A stretch of 64,000 nucleotides of DNA, taken from the NCBI GenBank assembly GCA_034387635.1, contig JAOANU010000008.1:124001-188000 (forward strand), given 5' to 3'. Of this stretch, positions 54,893 through 64,000 are shown one piece after another. Made by a program: the position numbers and the translations under genes. Each line of letters opens with the position of its first letter. Position 1 is the first letter of the stretch. The DNA comes from Rhodosporidiobolus odoratus. Its lineage: Eukaryota; Basidiomycota; Microbotryomycetes; Sporidiobolales; Sporidiobolaceae. Below the pieces are notes generated by a model. That model saw nothing but the letters and a program-made list of their open reading frames with translations. It searched no databases and was not told where the DNA came from.

Positions 54893-55511
54893 GGTTGAAG
54901 AGGGGAGCCAAGCGAAGGTGCCGAGAAAGGGTGGGGGTGAAAAGTAGCGAAGAAAGCGTTGAGAGTCAGGTCTGCGGGTCACGGGCACACAGTAAGGGAT
55001 CGCGATCAGCTGTGTGGTGGTTGCAGCCCAAACAGCAGAGCCTGTGAGGAGAGAGAGCTGGAGGAATGTTTGCTCCTTCTGGCGACCCACCTCTCCACAC
55101 TGATGCACCGGCTGGACTGTAGACAGCTAATAAACAAGATGAATACACTCACTACTGCCTAACCCGGTCGCAGCTGCCTCCATACCCATCGACGTTTGCC
55201 TTGTCCCCTCGACGCCTGTTCGACATCCCGCCATTTATGCGCCCTCTCGCCCCATCCAGCACGCATGCTGGTCAGTCAAGCCCACACAGAAGCCATCTAG
55301 CACGTATGCACACCCCTCATCCTCTTCCGGGAGAGACGGCGCCCCCGAATTCGCTTTTCAACCGGATCGCCAGCCGCGAATAACGACGACGAGGCAGAGG
55401 GCAGGCTGCAAGGTGCTGAGCCATCTCTGAGGCTCGAGGATATAAGTTGAGACTGCTGGTCTTTCCTTTGGCCCTTCGCTCCGCTCCACTCTTCACTCCC
55501 ATCAACCAAAG
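54893..55511. promoter_or_regulatory. Divergent upstream region
   Basis: 619 bases between the Aim3/Bbc1-type gene (minus) and the secreted ML-domain gene (plus). Contains the TATA-like element at 55440. No gene is supported. Confidence 0.5.
55440..55446 (+). promoter_or_regulatory. TATA-like element of the ML-domain gene
   Basis: ATATAAG lies about 70 bases upstream of the ATG at 55512, in a good position for a TATA box. Confidence 0.5.
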
Positions 55512-56432
55512 ATGCTCTCCTTCCCTCTCGCGTTCCTCTCGGCCCTCACCCTCGCCCAGGCATTGCCCACACCCCTGATACCCACTACCGTCTTCCGCGA
55601 GCTTCGTCAATCCGTCTCGGCAACTCCGTCCGCCACACCTAGCGGCAGCCTGAAGAACCCAAAGTCTATGACTGCCGCCGCTTTCCCCCAAGAGGCGCCT
55701 CCGTCCTTCATCGGCCTCAACATCTCTGCGCCTCTCGAGGATGGCGCCTCAATCGACTTCCAGTCTTGCTCCGCACCTCACACCGCCGGCGTCGTCAACT
55801 CGGTCGTTGTCTCTCCCTGCTCGAGGTCGAGCGACGACGAGCCCTGCCACTTTCACGTCGGCGAGACCTACTTCATCCAGCTCAACTACACCAGCTACCT
55901 CGAAGCGGAGACCCCCCGCAGCAGCGTCATTGCGAGGGACGACACGGTCGACCCGAGTGAAGAGTACGCGTACTCCGGACAGACGTTCGATGGTTGCGCG
56001 TACACTCCTTGCGCCGTTCCCGCCGCCGAGTCTTCCCTCTACACGTACGAGTTCCGCACTCTGCAATCGGTTCGTCGTCGCCTTCTCTCGCTCCGCCTTT
56101 TCCCATACTGACCTGTCCTTTTCTCGGTGCAGCCTCTCTCGTACCTCACCTTCAATCTGACGCAATCCCTCGACGGTCCCTCTCTGTTCTGCGCCGGCTT
56201 CCCCGTCGCCTTCGTCGATGACCACACGGATCAGCAAGCAGGTGGGGAGGAATGGTCCTCTCTCGGTGACGAGCCTTCGTCGACGAGCACCGAGGCATCA
56301 GAAGCGACGGCATGGAGTGCGAGCAGCAGTCCAGTCGAGACCCCGATCACCACCACTACTACTGAGGCTGCGTGGACTGAGCCGGCGGCATGGACTGAGG
56401 AGACGCCGTCGACGGCTTGGAAGAGGTGGTAG
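55512..56432 (+). CDS. Secreted ML-domain (NPC2-like) protein with Trp-containing tail
   Basis: A signal peptide (MLSFPLAFLSALTLAQALP) precedes a Ser/Thr/Pro linker and an ML domain (MD-2/NPC2 lipid-binding fold): IDFQSCSAPHTAGVVNSVVVSPC, EPCHFHVGETYFIQLNYTS, DGCAYTPCAV and SLFCAGFPVAF. Six or more cysteines are in the places expected for the conserved disulfides. One intron near 56070-56133 splits the domain. The C-terminal 70 residues are acidic, Ser/Thr-rich and carry four tryptophan repeats (TAWSASS, AAWTEP, AAWTEE, TAWKRW); they do not belong to the fold. It probably binds a sterol or phospholipid in the secretory pathway, vacuole or outside the cell. A length of about 285 residues is longer than classic NPC2 (about 150-190). 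Confidence 0.8.
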
Positions 56433-57022
56433 TCTGGGTTGCCCATGGTCTCTCCTTGTTGTCCTTTCCCTTTCCTTTCCGTTTCGCAGTCGTTTGTCTA
56501 GTTGTCTGGGTCGTACCTTCTTGCAGTACTGGGTGTATTCGAAGTCTCTGTTCTCGGGTTCACACAGGCTGCCGAAGACTCGCAGAAATGGGAGAAAAGA
56601 GGGAACAGTCAAGGTGGCGTTTGCAGCCCGAGAAGCCGAGGGAGGCTGTACCAGCTACCGTGAGCAGCTGACCGGTACTGTGCAGATTGCGAGGACGCTC
56701 TCGGGTCTGGACGAGCCTGGTAAATAGGACGAGGAAGAAAAGAAGAGAGCACCGCCCCGTCCGATCGAAGGGAACGTCAAGAAGTCTTGGCACTCGTCGT
56801 GGCGGCATCGCTCGCTCTCCAGAGACGTGCTCTTTCCATTCACCTACCGGTACCTACGCCACAAGACAATTGCAACTCAACCCAGTGAGTACTTGGCAGA
56901 GCACAGCCCCTCAGACTCGGACATTTCTATCCCCCCGCACCCGGTCCGCTCGCTTGCCTCCGACTCTGCCTCTTCTTCCTCTTCAGCCTCCCGAGGCAGT
57001 CTGCTTGAACTCGTGTGCAACC
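56433..57022. other. Intergenic region before the Ca2+-ATPase
   Basis: 590 bases between two plus-strand genes. Frames here are not supported by splice sites. It should contain the promoter and leader of the ATPase gene. Confidence 0.5.
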
Positions 57023-60000
57023 ATGCCATCACCTCGTGCTCTCCCTCTCCCTCTACCCATCCCTTCTCTAGCTGTATCACCTCCCCCCCCTCGAGATGAC
57101 ATTCCCTCCTCTCCCTCCGATCACTCGCCCTCACCGCCAAGGCGCCTCTCGAACGCCAACACGGCACTTTCAAGCGACGAAGGCAACCCTCCCAGTCCAA
57201 CCCACTCGAGTGAACCCTTCTTCCCTGGAAAAACCACCTCGACCAGCCTGAGAACCAACTTGGACGTGCGTTGTTGCTTCTTCTCGCTCTCCTCTCTCTC
57301 TCGCTTTCCTCCTCTTCTCACCTTCACTCTCGCTCAATCATCTGGCTACCATGGTACGCACGATGCACCTGTCATTCGTCTGGCGGTGACACATGACGAG
57401 CGGTGGCCAATTGGCGTGCTCTGGACCACGAGGGGGACCTCCTCAAGCCATGCGGGGCAGGAGAGCTTGGCGAAACCGTTCTCGAGCACTCGGACGAGGA
57501 CAAAGCCACTTGGCACTGTACTGACTCTCTGCCTGTCTTGTCGCAGCCGGATGGCACGCGACGAGCAGTCGAAGCCTCAGCATCTGGAACTCGCCGGCCT
57601 TCGTTCGCCTCGACCGTTCCCGACCCTGACCCTCATTCCCCCTCTTCCGATTCCAAGCCTCACGGCACCTCCTCTGCCAAGTCTCCTCGCGACCTCGAAG
57701 CTGGCCTTGATGCCCATGGCAGTCCCGTCACCGCCGGTCCCCACGGCGAAGCACTCGACGCTTCCAAGCCGGGCTTGGAGGACACGCAAGTGGAAGCGCC
57801 CAAGAAGAAGTGGGGCATTTTCCCTCAGCGCAAGACGGAGGCGGTCACCTACCAGATTCGCGATCCCGCTCCGGAAGAGATGGCGCCGTTCGAGACAAAT
57901 CTCACACCTTCAAATCTCTACAACCTCGTCGACCCGAAGAGCTACGATCATCTCGCGCAGCTAGGCGGTACGGAGGGCGTGCTCAGGGGCTTGCGGACGA
58001 ATGCGAAGACTGGATTGGCGGAGACGGGAGGCGCGGGAAGCAGTGTCGCGGAGCAGGAGGATCGGTTGAGGGTGTATGGGGAGAATCGGGTGCCTGGGAA
58101 GAAGCCCAAGTCTTTCCTGGCGCTGTGCTGGGCTGCCTACACCGTGCGTCTCTCTTTCGTTCCCCATAGCCATTCCGCCCGTACCCCGAGGACCCCATTC
58201 GACGCTCACACAACTTCCATCATTCTCCCTCTCTCTCTTCCGCCATGCAGGACAAGGTTCTCATCATTCTCTCCGTTGCCGCCATCGTCTCTCTCGCTCT
58301 CGGTCTGTATCAAGACCTCGGCACACCTCCCGACACCTACGAGTCGACCGCTTGCGCCGGCGGCGTTTGTACCGAGGCTCAGGTCGATTGGGTCGAAGGT
58401 GTCGCTATCACCGTCGCCATCCTTATCGTTGTCCTAGTCGGATCCGTCAACGACTGGCAGAAGGAGCGTCAGTTCCAGAAACTCAACGCGCAAAAGGAGG
58501 AGAGGAACGTCAAAGTCCTTCGCTCTGGTGCCGAACGCCTCATGTCCGTCTACGACGTCGTTGTCGGCGACATCCTCTTCATCGAGCCTGGAGAGATTGT
58601 TCCCGTCGACGGGATCTTCCTCGCCGGTCACAACTGCCGATGCGATGAGTCTGGCGCCACGGGTGAATCCGACGCCGTCCGCAAGGCTCCCTTCGAGGAG
58701 CTCGACGCGAGCGGTGAAGGCAAGACCGACTGCTTCCTGATTTCCGGGTCCAAGGTTCTCGAGGGAGTCGGGCGCTACGTCGTCACCTCCGTTGGTCGCA
58801 ACTCGTTCCACGGCAAGATCATGATGTCGCTGCAAGGTGACACCGAAGACACCCCATTGCAACTCAAGCTCAACGCCCTCGCCGAGCTTATCGCCAAGCT
58901 TGGTTCCCTCGCCGGTCTACTCCTCTTCATCGCCCTCATGATCCGCTTCTTCGTCCAACTCTCGACCATGCCCGACCGTTCCGCCGATGACAAGGCGCAA
59001 GCGTTCATCCAGGTTCTCATCATCTCCGTCACGGTTGTCGTCGTCGCCGTTCCTGAAGGTCTCCCTCTCGCCGTCACCCTCGCTCTCGCCTTCGCAACCC
59101 GTCGCATGACGAAGATGAACCTCCTCGTCCGTGTCCTCGGCGCCTGCGAGACCATGGCCAACGCAACTGTCGTACGTATGCCTCGGCTCCTTCCACTCGA
59201 GATCAGCGCTGACTTCCGCTTCTGCTTGTAGGTCTGCACCGACAAGACCGGTACGCTTACGACGAACAAGATGACGGTCGTTGCCGGCTCGATTGGCGTG
59301 CACCTCAAGTTCGTCAAGGGTCTCGAGGAGAACTCGGCTCGCACCAACGCCAACGACGATCGTGACCCGGAAAAGCTCAGCGCCGCCGGAGACGCACCCG
59401 ACGATTCGGAGTCCGCTCAAGCCCCGAGCGAACGCCACGGGCGCTTCGACTTCTCCACCGACGCCGGCGACATAACTCGTCACGCCTCGCCCGCGTTGAA
59501 GAAGCTGCTGAACGACTCGATCGTCATCAATTCGACCGCTTTCGAGGGCACCGACGAGCACGGCAACGAGGGCGGTTTCGTCGGTTCCAAAACGGAGACG
59601 GCGCTCATGACATTCGCTCAGGGACAGGGCTGGCCGCACTACAAGTCGGTCCGCGAAGGCGCCAAGGTCGTCCAGATGGTCCCCTTCTCTTCGGAGCGCA
59701 AGTGCATGGGTGTCGTTGTCGAGCTTCCCAGCGGCAAGGGCTACCGCCTGTACCTCAAGGGCGCTTCCGAGGTTCTCGCTCGCGCCTCGACTCGTCACGT
59801 TGTCGTCGAGGAGAATGGCGGTGAGAGAAACGAGGATGAAAACGCCGAGGTTCCCACCGCCGACTTTGACGACGAAACCCGTGCCAACATCAACCGTACC
59901 ATCATCTTCTACGCTTGCCAATCTCTCCGCACCATCGCCCTCTGCTCTCGCGACTTTTCCTCCTGGCCGCCCACCCATGCCGAGGTCAACGAAGAGGGCG

Positions 60001-62183
60001 AAGTCGCCTTCGAGTCTCTCGCCCAAAAGCTAACCCTAATCGGCGTCACTGCGATCGAAGACCCCCTCCGTGAAGGTGTCGCTAAAGCCGTCGCCACCTG
60101 CCAACGCGCGGGTGTGCAAGTCAAGATGTGCACCGGTGACAACGTTCTCACCGCCCGTTCCATCGCGACTCAATGCGGCATCTTCAGCAAAGGAGGAATC
60201 ATCATGGAGGGACCCGTGTTCCGCAAGTTGACCGAGCAGGAACGGTTGCAGGTTGTGCCGAACTTGCAGGTTCTCGCCAGGTCGAGTCCGGAGGATAAGA
60301 AGGTCTTGGTCGAGACGCTGAAGAGTATGGGAGAGGTCGTGGGTGTCACTGGAGACGGTACCAATGACGGTCCTGCGTTGAAGACGGCGAACGTCGGTTT
60401 CTCGTACGTTTATACTTTTCATTTCTCCTTCCTCCTTTTTTCCTATTGTGGCCTCCGTGTCCTTCCTTCTCGCTGTCGCTTCCATGCACGCACGCCACGC
60501 TGAGCAGTAGCTGACTCTTTGTATCCTGCCCCCTCCTGCAGCATGGGTATCGCCGGTACCGAAGTTGCCAAAGAGGCTTCCGACATTATCCTCATGGATG
60601 ACAACTTCGCCTCGATCGTCTCGGCCATCATGTGGGGACGCTGCGTCAACGACTCTGTTCGCAAGTTCCTTCAGGTGTGCACCCCGCTCGTTGCCTGTCT
60701 CTCGTTAGTCTCGACTGACCCCCCGTCGTTTTGCAGTTCCAACTTTCCGTCAACATCACTGCTGTCGTTATCACCTTCGTCTCTGCCGTCGCTTCGGAGG
60801 AGGAAGAGTCAGTGCTCAAGGCCGTTCAGCTTCTCTGGGTCAACCTGATCATGGACAGTGAGTCTCTTTTTTCCCGCCTACCTGCCTGATGGATCTTCGC
60901 AAACTCAACATTTTGCATCCCCTAGCCTTCGCCGCCCTTGCTCTCGCCACCGACCCTGCCGACCCTGAATCGCTCGAGCGAAAACCTGACCGCAAGACCG
61001 CCCCTCTCGTCAACGCTCAGATGTGGATCATGTGAGTCTTTTGCTCTCCCTGCTCTGACCACAAGCTGACCCTTCTGGTCGTACAGGATCATTATTCAAG
61101 CTATCTACCAGATTGTTGTCGCGCTCGTTTTGCACTTTGCTGGAGACGCCATCTTCGGATTCAACTCGACCGACCGTGGCGTGCGAGCTGATCAGGAGAA
61201 CGAACTGGGCACCCTCATCTTCAACGCCTTTGTCTTCTCGCAAATCTGTGCGTTCTGCCTGTTTCCAAGGCTGCTCCAAGCGAGTCGAAGCTAACCTTTG
61301 TTCTCCTTCCCTTCGCAGTCAACATGCTCAACGCCCGTCGCCTGGACCGCAAGCTCAATGTCTTCTCCGGCATTCAGCGCAACTGGTACTACATCGGTAT
61401 CTTTGCCATCAGTACGTCACAGCTTGCCTCGCTGCGACATCTTCGTTATTGACTCGGTCCTTCCTTTGCAGTGGTTGGCGGTCAAGCGATCATCGTCTGC
61501 TTCGGTGGAGCTGCTTTCCATGTCACTCGCATCGGCTGGAGGGACTGGGTGATTTCAATCATCGTGCGTTGCTATCTTCCGCGCTAAGGCCTCCCTCCGA
61601 AGCTCACATCATCCGCCTCGTCAGATCGGTTTCATCTCGATTCCCATCGCTGTCCTAGCCCGTCTCTTCATCCCTCCCGGTCCTGTTGAGCGCTTCCTCG
61701 TTCGATGCCGCCTCATGCGCGACCCGAACAAGACCGAGTTGCCCAGCGTCTCTGCCGCCATCGAGGAAGAGAAGTGGCTGTAAGCTCGCGTTCCTTCCAC
61801 TTCTGAATCATAAAGCTGACGGTTGCCTCCTCTGCAGTGACGGCATCGAGCGCCTGATCGACAACCTCAAGGTCTACTCGACCGTTCGAGGAGGACGAGC
61901 GCGCGCCTCTCACCTTCTCCGGCGCAAGAGCCGTGCCAAGCGTCTCGCCGAAGCAGGCATTCAGCCGACAGCTCTCATGGCCATGGTCCCGTCACTCGTC
62001 ATCGGCTCCGTCGGTGCAGGCTGGCGACCAGTCGAAGGCAGTCTTGCCGACCCTGGTTCGCACGATCCGTCCTTCAGCACTCAGCAACTCGTCGAGAAAG
62101 GCGCAGGTCAGCTCGCAGGCGGGCACTCGCGATCGCACAGCATGACGACTACGCTACCGCCAGTCAAGGAGGCGAAGGAATAA
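57023..62183 (+). CDS. PMC1: P-type Ca2+-transporting ATPase, PMCA type (PMC1-like)
   Basis: Pumps Ca2+ out of the cytosol across the vacuolar or plasma membrane. About 1,380 residues. A long Pro/Ser-rich N-terminus (over 150 residues) precedes [22 protein letters not shown] (TM1). In order: the A-domain TGES ([12 protein letters not shown]), TM3-TM4 with [19 protein letters not shown], the phosphorylation motif [14 protein letters not shown], the nucleotide-binding [21 protein letters not shown], and TM5-TM10 ([20 protein letters not shown]). This is the P2B pattern. An acidic insert of about 60 residues follows DKTGT. The tail has a basic stretch ([13 protein letters not shown]) that could be regulatory; a calmodulin site is not evident. 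About ten introns, one of 281 bases (57266-57546) near the start. Stop TAA 62183. Confidence 0.95.
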
Positions 62184-62537
62184 AAGGCCTTTTTCTGTGA
62201 ATCTGTTTGCCCGATGTCAACAAGGCTTGTATCACTCATTTCCTCCCTTTCCATCATTACGCTTCGGTTGCGTTGTCACTACTATCTTCATCCACCCACT
62301 CTCACTCTCCTGCGCGTACACGATGGCCGGGCTGTCCTCGTGGCTGTTTCTTCCTCTCGTTTCCATTAGCCGGCCCTCTAGCTACCCGCGGGCCATTGTA
62401 TCTACTAGACTTTACTTTGGGCAGTAATTAGTCAATAGGACCGCCTTCTCGGCCTGGGTTTTACAGTAGTTCAGACTGGTCAAACTACGAGAGCGTAAAC
62501 GGATTGCTCGGCTTTCGCCTCTTCGGATTTCACCACG
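62184..62537. other. Intergenic region
   Basis: 354 bases between the ATPase stop and the flavin-reductase start. No coding frame is supported. Presumed 3' untranslated region and promoter. Confidence 0.55.
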
Positions 62538-63341
62538 ATGCCTCGACCTCGACTTCCACTCCGGACATGGCCGACACGCGCATACTCTACTCAACCTAAT
62601 GGACTGCCTGCCCCACTCCAGCGCGAGCTTTTCCGTCATGTCGCTCAGCCAGTCGCCGTCCTCACCGCTCACATTCCCTCGCCATCTACAACCCCTCGAA
62701 CACCACAAGAAGCTGGACAAACACTCAGAGAAGCACCGAACCACAATCACGGAGCCACCCTATCCTCCTTGACCTCCATCTCCCTCTCCCCACCTCTCGT
62801 CTCCTTCTCCCTCCGCCTCCCCTCCCGACTCGCTTCCCACCTGTCACAATCCTCAAACCCTCCCTCGTTTCGATTGCATCTCCTCTCTTCTTCACAAGAA
62901 GCCGTAGCGCGGGCTTTCGCTCGACAAGCACCTTTACCAGCTCCACCGGCTCCTTCTCCACCGCCTCTACCTTCTTCCTCTTCCTTCCCGCCGAGCGGAG
63001 TGAATCCGTGGGAACGACCTCTTGAACCGGCTCTGTTCGAGCAGCTCGAGAAGGATGGACTGGGGTGGCTGGATTGCCGAGTGGTCAGACGAATCCCTTT
63101 AGCAGACTTGGGGAAAGAAAAATCCGGAGCAGGACCGACGGGAGGGCTCCTCGTAGAGGATCAACCGCGGTCCGAGCTCTTTATTGCTGAGGTTGAGAAG
63201 GTTCAGGTCAGTCGTGCTGGCCGGGATGCGGGATTGGAGGGAGAGGAGGAGGGGGAAGGGTGCTTGTTATGGTGGAATCAGCGGTATTTGGCTGCGCCCG
63301 AGAGGGGGGAAGGGGCAGGAAGGGATGGAAAGGAACTATAG
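62538..63341 (+). CDS. Flavin-reductase-like (FMN-binding split-barrel) protein, probably mitochondrial
   Basis: Single-exon frame of 267 residues. The start MPRPRLPLRTWPTRAYSTQ is a basic, Arg/Ser/Thr-rich presequence with a good mitochondrial look. The flavin-reductase-like split barrel follows: LFRHVAQPVAVLTAH, GATLSSLTSISLSPPLVSFSLRLPSRL (the FMN-phosphate-binding region), SFRLHLLSSSQEAVARAF, then after a Pro-rich insert (about 30 residues) LDCRVVRRIPLADLG and FIAEVEKVQ, ending CLLWWNQRYLAAP. The order matches the DIM6/NTAB flavin-reductase family seen in fungi. The Pro/Ser insert and the Gly/Glu-rich stretch before the C-terminal strand are unusual. Substrate and partner are unknown. Confidence 0.8.
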   Translation: MPRPRLPLRTWPTRAYSTQPNGLPAPLQRELFRHVAQPVAVLTAHIPSPSTTPRTPQEAGQTLREAPNHNHGATLSSLTSISLSPPLVSFSLRLPSRLASHLSQSSNPPSFRLHLLSSSQEAVARAFARQAPLPAPPAPSPPPLPSSSSFPPSGVNPWERPLEPALFEQLEKDGLGWLDCRVVRRIPLADLGKEKSGAGPTGGLLVEDQPRSELFIAEVEKVQVSRAGRDAGLEGEEEGEGCLLWWNQRYLAAPERGEGAGRDGKEL

Positions 63342-64000
63342 AAGGTGCGCTTAGAACGCTTGATCCGCGCTATGGTTGGATACTGACGACTTCGCATGCG
63401 GCCATTGGAGTTGTAGCCGATAAAATGCATTTCCGCTGAGCGGGACCTTCGCAAGTTGCATTCTCCTTGGAGTAGTGCCTTCCCTGCAACAGAGCTACGC
63501 GGAGGGGTTCGCAGTCTCGTCAGCTACTCGCCCTGTTCGCTAGTATGGCCCACTTCAGCCTTGTCTGACCTGTCCGGCGCCTGCGAGGTCAGGCGGAAAG
63601 GAGGAGAAGAAAAGAAGCCGTCGATGTCAAGCATCTCATCCCTGCCGCCAGCCTACGCCCGGCTCTTTCGTAACCCACCCTGCTACTTTTTGCCTCTACG
63701 GCATCCACCCCGTCCCGCATGACTTGACCTCGTCACATCCGCAATCGAACTCCTCGAGGGCACGGTTGCCAAGGCAAGGCTTGCGCAAGTCGCTGCGCCG
63801 TGAGCGGTCCCTACTGAGTCAGCGAGGTCTCCGAAGACTCAGTTGAGAGACTTGGTAGCGCACTCTGATCCCTCGCCTAGCTCTTTCATCCTCTGTTCTG
63901 ATCCTTCCGAATCGGCGTTCCCTTTGTCAACGGTAGAATCGCCCGAGCGGGATTTGCTGTTCTGCCTACTAGCGGGTTGCTGGGAGTCGTTACGAAGAGG
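63342..64000. other. Right-edge region, possible 5' part of another gene
   Basis: 659 bases with no secure gene. A plus-strand frame runs open from about 63801 to the window end (readable as LRDLVAHSDPSPSS), and another from about 63720 reads LVTSAIELLEGTVAKARLA before a GTGAGC donor. Both look protein-like, but they cannot be joined in phase here. An 8-base inverted repeat (ACTGAGTC/GACTCAGT) lies at 63813-63843. More sequence to the right is needed. Confidence 0.35.

Noticed and set aside
54848..55108. Extending the Aim3/Bbc1-type protein upstream of MPTFAELRAKA
   Set aside because: The upstream in-frame sequence is Cys/Trp-rich and unconserved-looking; the ATG at 54892 has a proper intron shortly after and a clean start.
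1..64000. tRNA, rRNA, CRISPR array, transposon, provirus or secondary-metabolite cluster
   Set aside because: I looked for clover-leaf B-box sequences, terminal repeats, reverse transcriptase or integrase motifs, spaced direct repeats and clustered synthase genes, and saw none I could support.

Overview
The window looks like nuclear chromosomal DNA of a GC-rich basidiomycete yeast, most likely a red yeast of the Rhodotorula/Rhodosporidium group (Sporidiobolales). Three things suggest this. Nearly every gene is cut by short introns of about 60-100 bases with GTGCGT/GTACGT-type donors, CTGAC/CTAAC branch sites and CAG or TAG acceptors. Coding DNA is GC-rich, which creates long shadow frames on the opposite strand. 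The gene set is that of a free-living fungus. The species call is inference. I see no transposon, virus, CRISPR array, rRNA or tRNA gene, and no biosynthetic cluster.

Layout, left to right. 0-7 kb: three unrecognised genes, one ending in a cysteine-pair-rich tail and one an alpha-helical protein, plus a possible 62-residue gene. 7.5-14.9 kb: acetyl-CoA carboxylase (ACC1, minus strand), the committing enzyme of fatty acid synthesis. 15.7-21.5 kb: an alpha/beta hydrolase, the Paf1 subunit of the PAF1 transcription elongation complex, a 50-residue Tyr/Ser/Gly protein and a cyclophilin-E-like RRM protein. 21.7-29.2 kb: uridine kinase with a UPRT-like C-terminal half, a small helical protein, and a long repeat-rich single-pass membrane protein. 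30.6-39.7 kb: a Con7-like zinc-finger transcription factor, a predicted membrane protein, a fold-type I aminotransferase and homoserine kinase (THR1).

39.7-43.6 kb: a gene-poor stretch with one candidate small gene, then a G1-type cyclin with a possible 5' leader of up to about 740 bases. 44-50.7 kb: two head-to-head pairs of core gene-expression genes, RNA polymerase III subunit Rpc4 with exosome subunit Rrp4, and TFIID/SAGA subunit TAF10 with ribosomal protein eL30. 51-55 kb: a SET-domain protein and an Aim3/Bbc1-type protein with a papain-like C-terminal domain. 55.5-63.3 kb: a secreted ML-domain protein, a plasma-membrane/vacuolar-type Ca2+-ATPase (PMC1-like) and a flavin-reductase-like protein.

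The genes belong to unrelated housekeeping pathways and do not form an operon or cluster. Points worth a second look are mostly gene-structure oddities: a 9-base microexon, the ACC1 biotin motif split by an intron, an eL30 start codon that conventional splicing does not explain, two clean hairpins in 3' flanks, and possible small spliced genes in 'empty' stretches. The most unusual protein is the repeat-rich membrane protein at 25.4-29.2 kb. Exon boundaries are read by eye from splice signals and frame continuity. They have not been checked against transcripts.
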